Shown here: one piece after another, positions 1 to 13,900 of the stretch
Layout of the letters: every line of letters starts with the position of its first letter
Position numbering within the stretch: the stretch's first letter is position 1
Assembly: GCA_029747015.1 (NCBI GenBank)
Contig: JAKOGI010000427.1
Coordinates: 82,001 to 146,000 of the forward strand
Length of the DNA: 64,000 nt
Source of the DNA: Carnegiea gigantea
Lineage: Eukaryota > Streptophyta > Magnoliopsida > Caryophyllales > Cactaceae
Reading direction: 5' to 3'
Notes under the pieces: model-generated
Told to the model about the DNA's origin: nothing
The model's database searches: none
What the model saw: only the letters and a program-made list of their open reading frames with translations
Program-made: the position numbers and the translations under genes

Positions 1-100
1 ATGGGTAAACCACTATTGTCTCAGGGGAAAGATCATCTGGAATTGCAACTTCACACCAAAGGGTAGTTGGTACTAGCTAAGGATAATACAAGCAAGGGAT
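1..100. other. Unassigned left edge, probably LINE
   Basis: The first 100 bases contain only a 21-codon frame that closes at about position 66. They lie directly upstream of recognisable LINE coding sequence and are probably part of the same decayed element, but no motif can be read here. Confidence 0.3.
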
Positions 101-600
101 TTGATAAAGAGTGGATTTAGCTCAAAGAACTCTACCTGGAAGAGTGGCATAGATGACACTTACACAACTAACGTTGGCTATGAAATACTTAGAAAGAAAG
201 GTCAACGTTTACCACGGCAGCCACTAAACATGTATAAGATCCCTATATGTGCATTCATCGCATGGATGGTAATGCATGAACATTGCTCACTAAAGATATG
301 ATAATCATATTTGGATTTGCAAATAATAGTGATTATTTACTATGCTCAGATGGATATGAGAGCCACAAACACCTCTTCTTTCAATGTGCTTCTACCAACA
401 CCCGTGTCGGTTTGGTGTTATCAAAACTATTGCATATCAATGGCTGGAATATAAACTGGCAACCATGGCGAATCAGTTATATAGTTCTCAAGAAGGTTAT
501 AGATTGTTCCGAATGTTATACTAATTTTTTATTGGAATGGTACATCTCATATCATACCGAATTTTCATATTAGTCGATAAAAATGAGGAGAATTTTTATT
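101..600 (+). pseudogene. LINE (L1-type) 3' coding remnant, zf-RVT region
   Basis: Two overlapping plus-strand frames (101-301 and 283-573) together read like the C-terminal zinc-binding region (zf-RVT) that follows reverse transcriptase in plant L1-type LINEs. Visible landmarks are GYEILRKKGQRLP, then CAFIAWMVMHEH, then the Cys/His cluster LLCSDGYESHKHLFFQCA, then a Trp-rich NGWNINWQPWR. In the family this domain follows the RT and is part of the ORF2 protein. The frame shifts near 283 and appears to shift again near 500, where related residues continue in another frame up to about 590. No RT core is present upstream in the window and no poly-A tail or target duplication was found, so this is a truncated, inactive fragment. 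Family assignment is from motif recognition only. Confidence 0.7.
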
Positions 601-828
601 TCAAAAAATAACTTGATAAAAGATGACTTATTGGAAATACCACTAAATGATTCCTATAGTTAGCCATGGGCATGATGACAATAGCACAAGTCGAGTGCAA
701 TGTTAACTTTATTTGCTAGGCCACAAGAAGGCCATGTTAAGCCTGCTAACCAAGAGCCGTAAAACCCTACTCATCTCCTTCATGTAGACAACCTTCTCTC
801 TCACCCTATGTTTCTCTTCTCCAAACAC
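601..828. other. No recognised feature
   Basis: This interval separates the LINE remnant from the virus-like piece. It contains stops in all frames and I recognise no motif, repeat or RNA. Confidence 0.4.
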
Positions 829-1310
829 CTAAAATTGTGCTTTAACTAAGGTATGCCTGAGCATTAATTGTAATGTTTGACAAAGTTTTGGAATGACATA
901 TTTATCTGATATTTTACCCAAAAAAATTAAAAATAAGATCATGGAACAAAGCATAAAGATTAATTTTTGGATGTGATAGCGTAATAGTGTAAATTGAACT
1001 TGAACACTTCCAACATGCATATACTTGTATTCTCCACCCTTGTTATAAGGATATTTTTCCAATAAAAATGATTTACTTCTCCCACATCACATTCACAATA
1101 TTTTATCTCTAAATATCCACCCACCATTTCACATACGTAATTGCTCTTTAGTTGAAAGATGAATTTTTTGTAGATCATATCTTCTTATAATTGGGAGGAC
1201 ACTATCTTCATTAATGTCTTCGTTTTCACTATCCACTATAAATTTTTCTTCTTGAAGGTATCCGAAACTAATCGGCTGCTTTCCATCATATGACTAGTTT
1301 CTTCGTAATT
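829..1310 (-). pseudogene. Caulimovirid movement-protein-like fragment and CP-MP linker (decayed)
   Basis: On the minus strand the sequence directly downstream of the leftmost array unit is single copy. From about 1250 down to 1130 it reads as an acidic linker (FIVDSENEDINEDS is visible). A frame from 1062 to 829 then contains YKYMHVGSVQV, which resembles the conserved 'GSVQV' stretch near the start of the 30K-type movement protein of plant pararetroviruses. A second frame nearby shows ALFHDLIFNF, comparable to the family's 'ALRD.RF..F' motif. At least two frameshifts and several stops break it. In the family this protein forms or opens plasmodesmatal tubules for cell-to-cell spread; this copy cannot be functional. 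Its position after the CP-like unit gives the order CP then MP, as in Cavemovirus and Solendovirus. The match is by eye and moderate; the alternative is unrelated AT-rich sequence. Confidence 0.5.
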
Positions 1311-1312
1311 GC

Positions 1313-2886
1313 TACTTCATATTCATCTTCTATTACCATCTGTACAATTCATTTGTTAATTTTAAGAGCAAGATCACATGGTTCTTCTTCACTAAACTCA
1401 AAGAAATTAAGCTACCTACAATAAGCTTCTTATTTTTTTTCACTTTTGCATTCATTTGCATAACACCTAACTTCTCTACGCGTACAACACTTACAACTAT
1501 TTTGTTCTATAAGACGATAAGTAGCTTTTCTAATCTTTACCTTAGGGCTTATTAAATACTTTATCTTGTATTTTTCTCCCTTTTGCTTTTTGAAGCTCTT
1601 TTTCTCATAACATTTTCTCTTTCTTTTCTTTTTAGGTTCCTATTGATAAACAGCATCTGAACAAGCTAGAAGTTGTTTCTTCATTTTCTTTTGTTTTGGA
1701 TATCACGACATTGATCATTCACCTATTTTCTTAAATAGGATGCTTTTGTATAAAGGGTATCAATGGCATCTGCTTTTTTAAGCCATGTAATGTATCTTTT
1801 ATTAATTATAGAATTTATTAGATAATGTAATTTGTCATAAACTATATCAAGGTTGGTTTCATTATTGCTAATTTTGTTATAATATTAACTGAACTCAACA
1901 ATATAATTTTCTAGATATTTCATAGCCTATAGTTCCATATTATTAATTCTTCTCTACCATTTTTTGGTTTTTTCCTCAAGTGGTTGAATTTTTTCACAAA
2001 ATCTTTTGAACATAGCAACTTATTTTTGTTATCATTTTTAACATGTTTTTAGATTCGTCATCTAATGAGTGGTATCAGTCAATGGTAGAAAAATTATGCT
2101 CTATATAATTTAGTAAATTTCGAATAGTCCATGTAGTTCAATTTTAGAACATTGTTCATACCCTTCTTTTAATGTTCAAATACTTCTTCTCGGTTATGAG
2201 CCCCATCAATGTTTAGGACGTGAACTGCTTGGTTGATTAGATAAGACTAATTTCATCTAAGGATGTCATTTTCTTTAGAATGAACCTAAGGGGAAAGTTG
2301 GTTGTTCGTGCCACTGGAACATATCAAGGTCTTGTAAATGGAGTATTTCTTCTAGATGATTACCAAACACTTCAGATTTTGGAATTATATTGTTAACCAA
2401 ACTAAATTCAAATTTTTTGATATTGATTCTTCACCAATTTCTATAATCTTGCTTTCAACCACAATTTTCGCTTCTTCTAAAAGGATCAAATCCAAATTTT
2501 GCAGTTCAATTAGGCCTATTTTGTTGATATATTTCTTCTTCTAGCTGGACATCATTTGTCTCTTCATTACTTAGTATCCCTTGTTTATCTACTATCACTC
2601 CCATAATCTTATTTAACTCTTTTGGATTTTGGTTTTTATTGAATAGATTTTGTAGTTCCTCTAGATTGTATTGCTTATATTCTATATTCTTTTCCTCTGC
2701 ATATTTTCTAATTTTTCATCTTTTTCTGATGATTTCTTATATGATTTCTCTACTTTTTTAGGTTTTATATCTTGTAAGGAAAATGGATTTTGGTTTTTAT
2801 AGTTTTAGAAAGGATATTTATGCTGAACTGAAATACTGTTATCCTAGATGCAATTTTTTATTATCCTAGATGGAATACTACTTCTT
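1313..2886 (-). repeat. Array unit 1, the edge unit joined to unique viral flank
   Basis: Similarity to the other units starts near 1313; to its left, the minus-strand viral reading direction continues into non-repeated sequence. This is therefore the unit that preserves the original junction between CP tail and downstream virus. At about 1660 it has CTGAAC where nearly all other units have CTCAAC. On the minus strand this is a TCA codon instead of a TGA stop in the segment just before the basic arm, a state shared only with the unit at about 49435. Other stops and frameshifts remain. Confidence 0.7.
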
Positions 2887-5800
2887 CATATTTATCTTCT
2901 ATTACTATCTCTACAATTCCTTTGTTATTTTTAAGAGCAAGATCACTTTGGTTCTTCTTCACTAAACTCAAAGAAATTTAAGCTGCCTAAAGTTTCAATA
3001 AGCTTCTTATTTTTTTTCTCTTTTGCATTCATTTGCATAACACCTAAATTCTCGACGCGTACAACACTTATGACTATTTTGTTCTACAGGACCATAAGTA
3101 GCTTTTCTAATCTTTACCTCAGGGCTTGTTAAATACTTTATCATGTGTTTTTCTCCCTTTTGCTTTTTGAAGCTCTATTTCTCATAAAATTGTCTCTTTC
3201 TTTTCTTTTTAGGTTCCTATTGATAAACAGTATCTCAACAAGCTAGAAGTTGTTTCTTCATTTTCTTTTGTTTTGGAAATCACGGCATTGATCATTAACT
3301 TATTTTCTTAAATAGGATATTTTTGTACGAAGGGTATCAATGGCATCTATTTTTTTAAGTCATGTAATGCAACCTTTATTAATTATAGAATTTTTTAGAT
3401 AAGGCAATTTGCCATCAAATATATCAATGTTGGTTTCATTATTGCTAATTTTGTTATAATATTAACTGAATTCGACAATATAATTTTCTAGATATTTCAT
3501 ATCCCAGAGTTCTGTATTATTAATTTTTCTTTACCATTTTTTGGTTTTTTCCTCAAATGGTTGAATTTTCTGACGTAATTTTTTGAACATAGCAACTTAT
3601 TTTTGTTATCATTTTTAACATGTTCTTAGATTCCTCATCTAATGAGTGGTATCAGTCAACTACAACGGTAGAAAAATTATGCTCTATATAATTTAGAAAA
3701 TTTCCAATAGTCCATGAAGTTCAATTTTAGAACATTGTTCATACCCTTCTTTTAATGTTCAAATATTTTTTTCTCGCTTATGAGCCCCATCAATGTATAG
3801 GATGTAAACTACTTGGTGGATTAGATAAGACCAATTTCATCTAAGGATGTCATTTTCTTTGGAATGAACCCAAGGGAAAAGTTGGTTGCTCGTGCCATTG
3901 GAACATATCAAGGTCTTATAAATGGAGTATTTCTTCTAGGTGACTTACCAAACACTTCAAATTTTGGAATTATATTGTTAACTAAATTGAATTCAAATGT
4001 TTCTATATTGATTCTTCACCTATTTCATTGATCTTGCTTTCAACCACTATTTTCACTTTTTCTAAATGGATCACATCCAAATTTTGCAGCTCAATTAGAC
4101 CTATTTTGTTGATATATTTCTTCTTCTAGCTGGACATCATTTGTCTCTTCCGTACTTAGTATCCCTTGTTTATCTAGTATCACTTCCATAATCTTATTTA
4201 ACTCTTTTGGATTTTCATTTTTATTGAACATATTTTGTAGTTCCTCTAGATTGTATAGCTTATATTCCATATTTTTTTCCCCTCTCTATTTTCTAATTTT
4301 TCTTCTTTTTCTGAAGATTTCTTAGATGATTTTTCTACTTTTTCAGGTTTTATATCTTGTAAGCAAAATGGAGTTTGGTTTTTTATGGTTTTGGAAAGGA
4401 TATTTATGCTGAATTGGAATACTGTTATCCTAGATGCAATTTTCCATTATCCTAGATGGAATACTACTTCTTCATATTCATCCTCTATTACTATCTCTAC
4501 AATTCCTTTGTTATTTTTAAGAGCAAGATCACATGGTTCTCCATCACTAAACTCAAAGAAATTTAAGCAACGTAAAGTTTCAATAAGCTTCTTATTTTTT
4601 TTTCTCTTTCGCATTCATTTGCATAACACCTAACTTCTCTACACGTACAAGACTTACAACGATTTTGTTCTACTGGACGATAAGTAGCTTTTCTAATCTT
4701 TACCTCAAGGCTTGTTAAATACTTTATCTTGTATTTTTCTGCCTTTTGCTTTTTGAAGCTCTTTTTCTCATAAAATTTTCTCTTTCTTTTCTTTTTAAGT
4801 TCCTATTGATAAACAGTATCTCAACATGCTAGGAGTTGTTTCTTCATTTTCTTTTGTTTTGGATATCACGACATTGATCATTAACCTATTTTCTTAAATA
4901 GGATATTTTTGTATGAAGGGTATTAATGGCATCTGCTTTTTAACCCATGTAATGTATCTTTTATTAATTATAGAATTTATTAGATAAGGTAATTTGTCAT
5001 AAAATATATCAAGGTTAGTTTCATTATTGCTAATTTTGTTATAATATTAACTGAACTCAACAATATAATTTTTCAGATATTTCATATCCCGTAGTTCTAT
5101 ATTATTAATTCTTCTTCACCATTTTTTGGTTTTTTCCTCAAATGGTTGAATTTTCTCACATAATTTTTTGAACATAGCAACATATTTTCGTTATCATTTT
5201 TAACATGTACTTAGATTCCTCATCCAATGAGTGGTATAAGTCAACTACAATGGTAGAAAAATTATGCTCTATATGATTTAGGAAATTTCGAATAGTCCAT
5301 GCAGTTCAATTTTAGAACATTGCTCATACCCTTCTTTTAATTTTCAAATATTTCTTCTCGGTTATGAGCCCTATCAATGTTTAGGATGTAAACTAATTGG
5401 TTCATTAGATAAGACTAATTTCATCTAAGGATGTCATTTTCTTTGGATCGAACCTAAGGGGAAAGTTGGTTGTTTGTGCGGTCGTGCCACTGGAACATAT
5501 CAAGGTCTTATAAATGGAGTATTTCTCTAAGATGATTTACCCAACACTTCAGATTTTGGAATTATATTGTTAACCAAGTTGAATTCAGATTTTTCGATGC
5601 TGATTCTTCACCAATTTCACTGATCTTGCTTTCAACCACTATTTTCGCTTCTTCTAAAAGGATCACATCCAAATTTTGCTGTTCAATTAGGTCCATTTTG
5701 CTGATATATTTCTTCTTCTAGCTGAGCATCATTTGTATCTTCCGTACTAGTATCCCTTGTTTATCTAATATCACTCCCATAATCTTATTTAACTCTTTTG

Positions 5801-8800
5801 GATTTTCATTTTTATTGAACATATGTTGTAGTTTCTCTAGATTGTATAGCTTATATTCCATATTTTTTTCCTCTCCATATTTTCTAATTTTTCTTCTTTT
5901 TCTGAAGATTTCTTGGATGATTTTTCTACTTTTTCAGGTTTGATATCTTGTAAGCAAAATGGATTTTGGTTTTTATGCTTTTGGAAAGGATATTTATGCT
6001 GAACTGGAATACTGTTATCCTAGGTGCAATTTTCCATTATCCTAGATGGAATACTACTTCTTCATATTCATTCTCTATTACTATCTCTACAATTCCTTTG
6101 TTATTTTTAAGAGCAAGATCACATGGTTCTTCATCACTAAACTCAAAGAAATTTAAGCTACCTAAAGTTTCAATAAGCTTCTTATTTTTTTTTTTTCACC
6201 TTTTGCATTCATTTGCATAACACCTAACTTCTCCGCACGTTCAACACTTACAACTATTTTGTTCTACAGGATGATAAGTAGCTTTTCTAATCTTTACCTT
6301 TGGGCTTGTCAAATACTTTATCTTGTATTTTTCTACCTTTTGCTTTTTGAAGCTCTTTTTCTCATAAAATTTTCTCTTTCTTTTCTTTTTAGGTTCCTAT
6401 TGGTAAACAGTATCTCAACATGCTAGAAGTTATTTCTTCATTTTCTTTTGTTTTGGATATCACGACATTGATCATTAACCTATTTTCTTAAATAGGATAT
6501 TTTTGTATGAAGGGTATTAATGGCGTCTGCTTTTTTAAGCAATGTAATGTATATTTTATTAATTATAGAATTTATTAGATAAGGTAATTTGTCATAGAAT
6601 ATATCAAAGTTGGTTTCATTATTGCTAATTTGTTATAATATTAACTGAACTCAACAATATAATTTTCTAGATATTTCATATCCCTGAGTTCAATATTATT
6701 AATTTTCCTTCACCATTTTTTGGTTTTTTCCTCAAAGGGTTGAATTTTCTCACATAATTTTTTTGAACATAGCAACTTATTTTTGTTATCATTTTTAACA
6801 TGTTCTTAGATTCCTCATCTAATGAGTGGTATCAGTCAACTATAATGGTAGAAAAATGTGCTCTATATAATTTAGGAAATTTCGAATAGTCCATGAAGTT
6901 CAATTTTAGAACATTGTCCATACCCTTTTGTAATATTCAAATATTTCTTCTCAGTTATGAGCCCCATCAATGTTTAGGATGTAAACTACTTGTTTGACAA
7001 GATAAGACTAATTTCATCTAAGGATGTCATTTTCTTTGGAAAGAACCCAAGGGAAAAGTCGGTTGTTCATGCCACTAGAATATATGAGGATCTTATAAAT
7101 GGAGTATTTCTTCTAGATGATTTACCAAATGCTTCAGATTTTGGAATTATATTGTTAACCAAATCAAATTCAAATTTTTCGATATTGATTCTTCACCAAT
7201 TTCAATGATCCTGCTTTCAACCACTATTTTCACTTCTTCTAAAAGGATCACATCCAAATTTTGTAGTTCAATTAGGTCTATTTTGTTGATATATTTCTTC
7301 TTCTAGTTGGACGCCATTTGTCTCTTCATTATTTAGTATCCCTTGTTTATCTACTATCACTGCCATAATCTTATTCAACTCTTTTGGATTTTAGTTTTTA
7401 TTGAACATATTTTGTAGTTCCTCTAGATTGTATAGCTTATATTCCATATTTTTTTCCTCTCAATATTTTCTAATTTTTCTTCTTTTTCTGATGATTTCTT
7501 AGACGATTTTTCTACTTTTTTAAGTTTTTTATCTTGTAAGCAAAATGCATTTTGGTTTTTATGGTTTTGGAAAGGATCTTTATGATGAACTGGAATACTG
7601 TCATCCTAGACGCAATTTTCCATTATCCTAGATGGAATATGACTTTTTCATATTCATCTTCTATTATTATCTCTACAATTCCTTTGTTTTTTTTAAGAGC
7701 AAGATCATGGGGTTCTTCTTCACTAAACTCAAAGAAATTTAAGCCACCTAAAGTTTCAATAAGCTTCTTATTTTTTTTCTCTTTTGCATTCATTTGCATA
7801 ATACCTAACTTCTCTGCACGTACAACACTTACAACTATTTTATTCTATGGGACGATAAGTAGCCTTTCTAATCTTTACCCTAGGGCTTGTTAAATACTTT
7901 ATCTTGTATTTTTCTGCCTTTTACTTTTTGAAGTTCTTTTTCCTATAAAATTTTCTCTTTCTTTTCTTTTTAGGTTCCTATTGATAAACAGTATCTCAAC
8001 AAGCTAGAAGTTGTTTCTTCATTTTCTTTTGTTTTGGATATCACGACATTGATCATCAACCTATTTTCTTAAATAGGATATTTTTGTATGAAGGGTATCA
8101 ATGGCATCTGCTTTTTTAAGCCATGTAATGTATCTTTTATTAATTATAGAATTTATTAGATAAGGTAATTTGTCATAAAATACATCAAGGTTGATTTCAT
8201 TATAGCTAATTTTGTTATAACATTAACTGAACTCAACAATATAATTTTCTAGATATTTCATATCCGAGACTTCTATATTATTCATCTTTCTTTACCATTT
8301 TTCGGTTTTTTCCTCAAATGGTTGAATTTTCTCACATAATTTTTTGAACATAGCAATTTATTTTTGTTATCATTTTTAACGTGTTCTTAGATTCCGAATC
8401 TAATGAGTGGTATCAGTCAACCACAATGGTAGAAAAATTATGCTCTATATAATTTCGGAAATTTCAAATAGTCCATGTAGTTCAATTTTAGAACATTGTT
8501 CATACCCTTCTTTTAATGTTCAAATATTTCTTCTTGGTTATGAGCTCCATCAATGTTTAGGATGTGAACTGCTTGGTTGATTAGACAAGACTAATTTCAT
8601 CTAAGGATGTCATTTTCTTTGGAATGAACTTAAGGGGAAGGTTGGTTGTTCGTGCCACTGGAACATATCAAGGTCTTATAAATAGAGTATTTCTTCTAGA
8701 TGATTACCAAACACTTTAGATTTTGGAATCATATTGTTATCCAAAGTAAATTCAAATTTTTCGATACTGATTCTTCACCAATTTCGATGATCTTACTTTC

Positions 8801-10785
8801 AACCACTATTTTCACTTCTTCTAAAAGGATCACATCCAAATTTTGTAGTTCAATTAGGTCTATTTTGTTGATATATTTCTTCTTCTAACTGGACATCATT
8901 TGTCTCTTTATTACTTAGTATCTCTTGTTTTTCTACTATCACTCCCATAATCTTATTTAACTCTTTTGGATTTTGGTTTTTATTGAATAGATTTTCTAGT
9001 TCCTCTAGGTTGTATAGCTTATATTCCATATTCTTTTCCTCTCCATATTTTCTAATTTTTTTTCTTTTTCTGGTGATTTCTTAGATGATTTTTCTACTTT
9101 TTCAGATTTTTTATCTTGTAAGCAAAATGGATTTTGGTCTTTATAGTTTTGGAAATGATATTTATGCTAAACTTGAATACTGTTATCCTGGATGCAATTT
9201 TCCATTATCCTAGATGGAATACTACTTCTTCATACTCATCTTCCATTGTTATCTCCACAATTCCTTTGTTATTTTCAAGAGGAAGATCATGTTGTTCATC
9301 TTCACTAAACTCAAAGAAATTTAAGCTGCCTAAAGTTTCAATAAGCTTCTTATTTTTTCTCTTTTGCATTCATTTGCATAACACCTAACTTCTCTACGCG
9401 TACAACTCTTATGACTGTTTTGTTCTACAGGGCGATAAGTAGCGTTTCTAATCTTTACCTCAGGGCTTGTTAAATACATTATCTCGTATTTTTCTCCCCT
9501 TTGCTTTTTGAAGATTTTTTTCTCATAAAATTTTCTCGTTCTTTTCCTTTTAGGTTCCTATTGATAAACGGTATCTCAACAAGCTAGAAGTTGTTTCTTC
9601 ATTTTCTTTTGTTTTGGATATCACGACGTTGATCATTAACCTATTTTCTTAAATAGGAGATTTTTGTACGAAGGGTGTAAATGGCATCTGCTTTTTTAAG
9701 TCATGTAATGCATCTTTTATTAATGACAGAATTTATTAGATAAGGTAATTTGTCATAACATATATCAAGGTTGGCTTCATTATTGCTAATTTTGTTATAA
9801 TATTAACTGAACTCAACAATATAACTTTCTAGATATTTCATATCCCAGAGTTCTATATTATTAATTTTTCTTTACCATTTTTTGGTTTTTTACCCAAATG
9901 GTTGAATTTTCACACATAATTTTTTGAACAGAGCGACTTATTTTTGTTATCATTTTTAACATGTTCTTAGATTCCTCATCTAATGAGTGGTATCAGTCAA
10001 CTACAATGGTAGAAAAATTATGCTCTATATATTTCAAGAAATTTCGAAGAGTCTATGAAGTTCAATTTTACGACATTGTTCATACCCTTCTTTTAATGTT
10101 CAAATATTTCTTCTCGGTTATGAGCCTCATCAATGTTTAGGATTTAAACTGCTTTGTTGATTAGATAAGACTAATTTCATCTAAGGATTTCATTTTCTTT
10201 GGAATGAACCCAAGCAGAAAGTTGGTTGTTTGTGCCACTGGAACATATCGAGGTCTTATAAATGGAGTATTTCTTCTAGATGATTTCCCAAACACTTCAG
10301 ATTTTGGAATTATATTGTTAACCAAATTGAATTCAAATTTTTTGATATTGATTCTTCAACAATTTCAATGATCTAGCTTTGAACCACTATTTTCACTTCT
10401 TCTAAAAGGATCACATCCAAATTCTGTCGTTCAATTAGGTCTATTTTGTTGATATATTTCTTCTTCTACCTGGACATCATTTGTCTCTTCATTACTTAGT
10501 ATCCCTTGTTTATCTACTACCGCTCCCATAATCTTATTTAACTATTTTGCATTTTGGATTTTATTCCACAGATTTTGTAGTTCCTCTAGATTGTACAGCT
10601 TATATACCATATTCTTTTCCTCTCCATATTTTCGAATTTTTCTTCTTTTTCTAATGATCTCTGAGATGATTTTTCTACTTTTTAACGTTTTATATCTTGC
10701 AAGCAAAATGGATTTTGCTTTTTATAGTTTTAGAAAGGATATTTATGCTGAACTGGAATACTGTTATCCTAGATGCAATTTTCCA

Positions 10786-10986
10786 TTATCCTAGATGGAA
10801 TACTACTTCTTCATATTCATCTTCTATTACCATCTCTAGAATTCCTTTGTTATTTTTAAGAGCAAGATCACGTGGTTCTTCTTCACTAAACTCAAAGAAA
10901 TTTAAGCTGCCTAAAGTTTCAATAAGCTTCTTATTTTTTTTCTCTTTTGCATTCATTTGCATAATACCTAACTTCTCCACGCACAC
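10786..10986 (-). pseudogene. CP-like knuckle-to-acidic-tail fragment, unit 7
   Basis: This 66-codon open stretch covers the region just after the zinc knuckle: MQMNAKEKKNKKLIET, then FFEFSEEEPRDLA, then an acidic end EDEYEEVV. The initiator lies inside a frame that is +1 relative to the knuckle frame, so the start is not a natural viral start. The stretch ends where the unit junction places a stop. It is one of the best preserved tails in the array. No independent function is implied. Confidence 0.5.
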
Positions 10987-13900
10987 AACACTTACGACAA
11001 TTTTGTTCCATAGGACGATAAGTAGCTTTTCTAAACTTTACCTCAAGGCTTGTTAAATACTTTATCTTGTATTTTTCTCCCTCTTGCTTTTTGACGCTCT
11101 TTTTCTCATAAAATTTTCTCTTTCTTTTCTTTTTAGGTTCCGATTGATAAACGGCATCTCAATAAGCTGGAAGTTGTTTCTTCACTTTCTTTTGTTTTGG
11201 ATATCACGACATTGATCATTAACCTATTTTCTTAAATAGGGTATTTTTGTACGAAGGGTATTAGTGGCATCTGCTTTTTTAAGCCATGTAATGTATCTTT
11301 TATTAATTATAGAATTTATTAGATAAGGCAATTTGTCATGAAATATATCTAGGTTGTTTTCATTATTGCTAACTTTATTATAATATTAACTGAACTCAAC
11401 AATATAATTTTCTAGATATTTCATATCCCATAATCCTATATTATTAATTTTTTTTTACCAGTTTTTGGTTTTTTCCTCAAACGGTTGAATTTTTTCACAA
11501 AATTTTTTGAACATAGCAACTTATTTTTGTTATCATTTTTAACATGATCCTAGATTCGTCATCTAATGAATGATATCAGCCAACTAATATGCTAGAAAAA
11601 TTATGCTCTATATAATTTAGGAAATTTCGAATAGTCCATACAGTTCAATTTTAGAACATTGTTCGTACCCTTCTTTTAATGTTCAAATATTTCTTCTCGG
11701 TTATGAGCCGCATCAATGTTTAGGATGTGAACTGCTTGGTTGATTAGATAAGACTAATTTCATCTAAGGATGTCATTTTCTTTAGAATGAACCTAAGGGA
11801 AAAGTTCGTTTTTCGTGCCATTGGAACATATCAAGGTCTTACAAATGGAGTATTTCTTCTGGATGATTACCAAACGCTTCAGATTTTGGAATTATATTGT
11901 TAACCAAATTAAATTCAAATTTTTCGATGTTGATTCTTCGCCAATTTCAATGATCTTGCTTTCAACCACTATTTTCACTTCTTCTAAAAGGATCACATCC
12001 AAATTCTATAGTTCAATTAGGTCTATTTTGTTGATATATTTCTTTTTCTAGCTAGACATCGTTTGTCTCTTCATTACTTAGTATCCCTTGTTTATCTACT
12101 ATCACTCCTATAATCTTATTTAACTCTTTTGGATTTTGGTTTTTATTGAACAGATTTTGTAGTTCCTCTAGATTGTACACCTTACATTCCATATTCTTTT
12201 CCTCTCCATATTTTCTAATTTTTCTTCTTTTTTCGATGATTTCTTATATGATTTTTCTACTTTTTCAGCTTTTATATCTTGTAAGCAAAACGGATTTTGG
12301 TTTTATGGTTTTGGAAAGGATATTTATGCTGAACTCGAACACTGTTATCCTAGATGCAATTTTCCATTATCCGAGATGAAATACTACTTCTTCATATTCA
12401 TCTTCTATTACTATCTCTACAATTCCTTTGTTATTTTTAAGAGCAAGATCACGTGGTTCTTCTCCGCTGAACTCAAAGAAATTTAAGCTGCCTAAAGTTT
12501 TAATAAGCCTCTTATTTTTTTCCTCTTTTGCATTCATTTGCATCACACCTAACTTCTCTATGCGTACAACACTTACGACTATTTTGTTCTACAGGACGAT
12601 AAGTAGCTTTTCTAATCCTTACCTCTGGGCTTGTTAAATACTTTATCTTGTATTTTTCTCCCTTTTGCTTTTTGAAGCTCTTTGTCTCATAGAATTGTCT
12701 CTTTCTTTTCTTTTTAGGTTCCTATTGATAAACGGTATCTCAACAAGCTAGAAGTTGTTTCTTCATTTTCTTTTGTTTTGTATATAACGACATTGATCAT
12801 TAACCTATTTTCTTAAATAGGATATTTTCGTACGAAGGGTATCAATGGCATATGCTTTTTCAAGTCATGTAATGCATATTTTATTAATTATAGAATTTAT
12901 TAGATAAAGCAATTTGTCAAAAATATATCGAGGTTGGTTTCATTATTGCTAATTTTGTTATAATATTAACTGAACTCAACAATATAATTTTCTAGATATT
13001 TCATATCCCAGAGTTCTATATTATTAATTTTTCTTTACCATTTTTGGGCTTTTTCCTCAAATGGTTGAATTTTATCACATAATTTTTTGAACATAGCAAC
13101 TTATTTTTCTTATCATTTTTAACATGTTCATAGATTCCTCATCTAATGAGTGGTATCAGTCAACTACAATGGTAGAAAAATTATGCTCTACCTAATCTAG
13201 GAAATTTCGAAGAGTCTATGAAGTTCAATTTTAGAACATTGTTCATACCCTTCTTTTAATGTTCAAATATTTCCTCTCGGTTATGAGCCCCATTAATGTT
13301 TAGGATGGGAACTGCTTGGCTTATTAGATAAGACTAATTTCATCCGAGGATGTCATTTTCTTTGGAATGAACCCAAGGGGAAAGTTGGTAGTTCGTGCCA
13401 CTGGAACATATCAAGCTCATATAAATGGAGTATTTCTTTTAGATGATTTACCAAACACTTTAGATTTTGGAATTATATTGTTAACCAAATTGAATTCAAA
13501 TTTTTCTATTTTGATTCTTCACCAATTTCAATGCTCTTGCTTTCAACCACTATTTTCACTTCTTCTAAAAGGATCACATCCAAATTTTGCAGCTCAATTA
13601 GGTCTATTTTGTTGATATATTTCTTCTTCTAGCTGGACATCATTTGTCTCTTCATTATTTAGTATCCCTTGTTTATCTACTATCACTCCCATAATCTTAT
13701 TCAACTCTTTTGGATTTTGGTTTTTATTGAATAGATTTTGTAGTTCCTCTAGATTGTATAGCTTATATTCCATATTTTTTTCCTCGCCATATTTTGTAAT
13801 TTTTCTTCTTTTTTTGATGATTTCGTAGATGATTTTTCTACTTTTTCAGGTTTTATATCTTGTAAGCAAAATGGATTTCGGTTTTTACAGTTTTGGAAAG

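Noticed and set aside
829..1178. The two minus-strand frames as separate small genes
   Set aside because: They overlap in different frames and fit better as one frameshifted viral remnant; neither has a promoter or a plausible start context.
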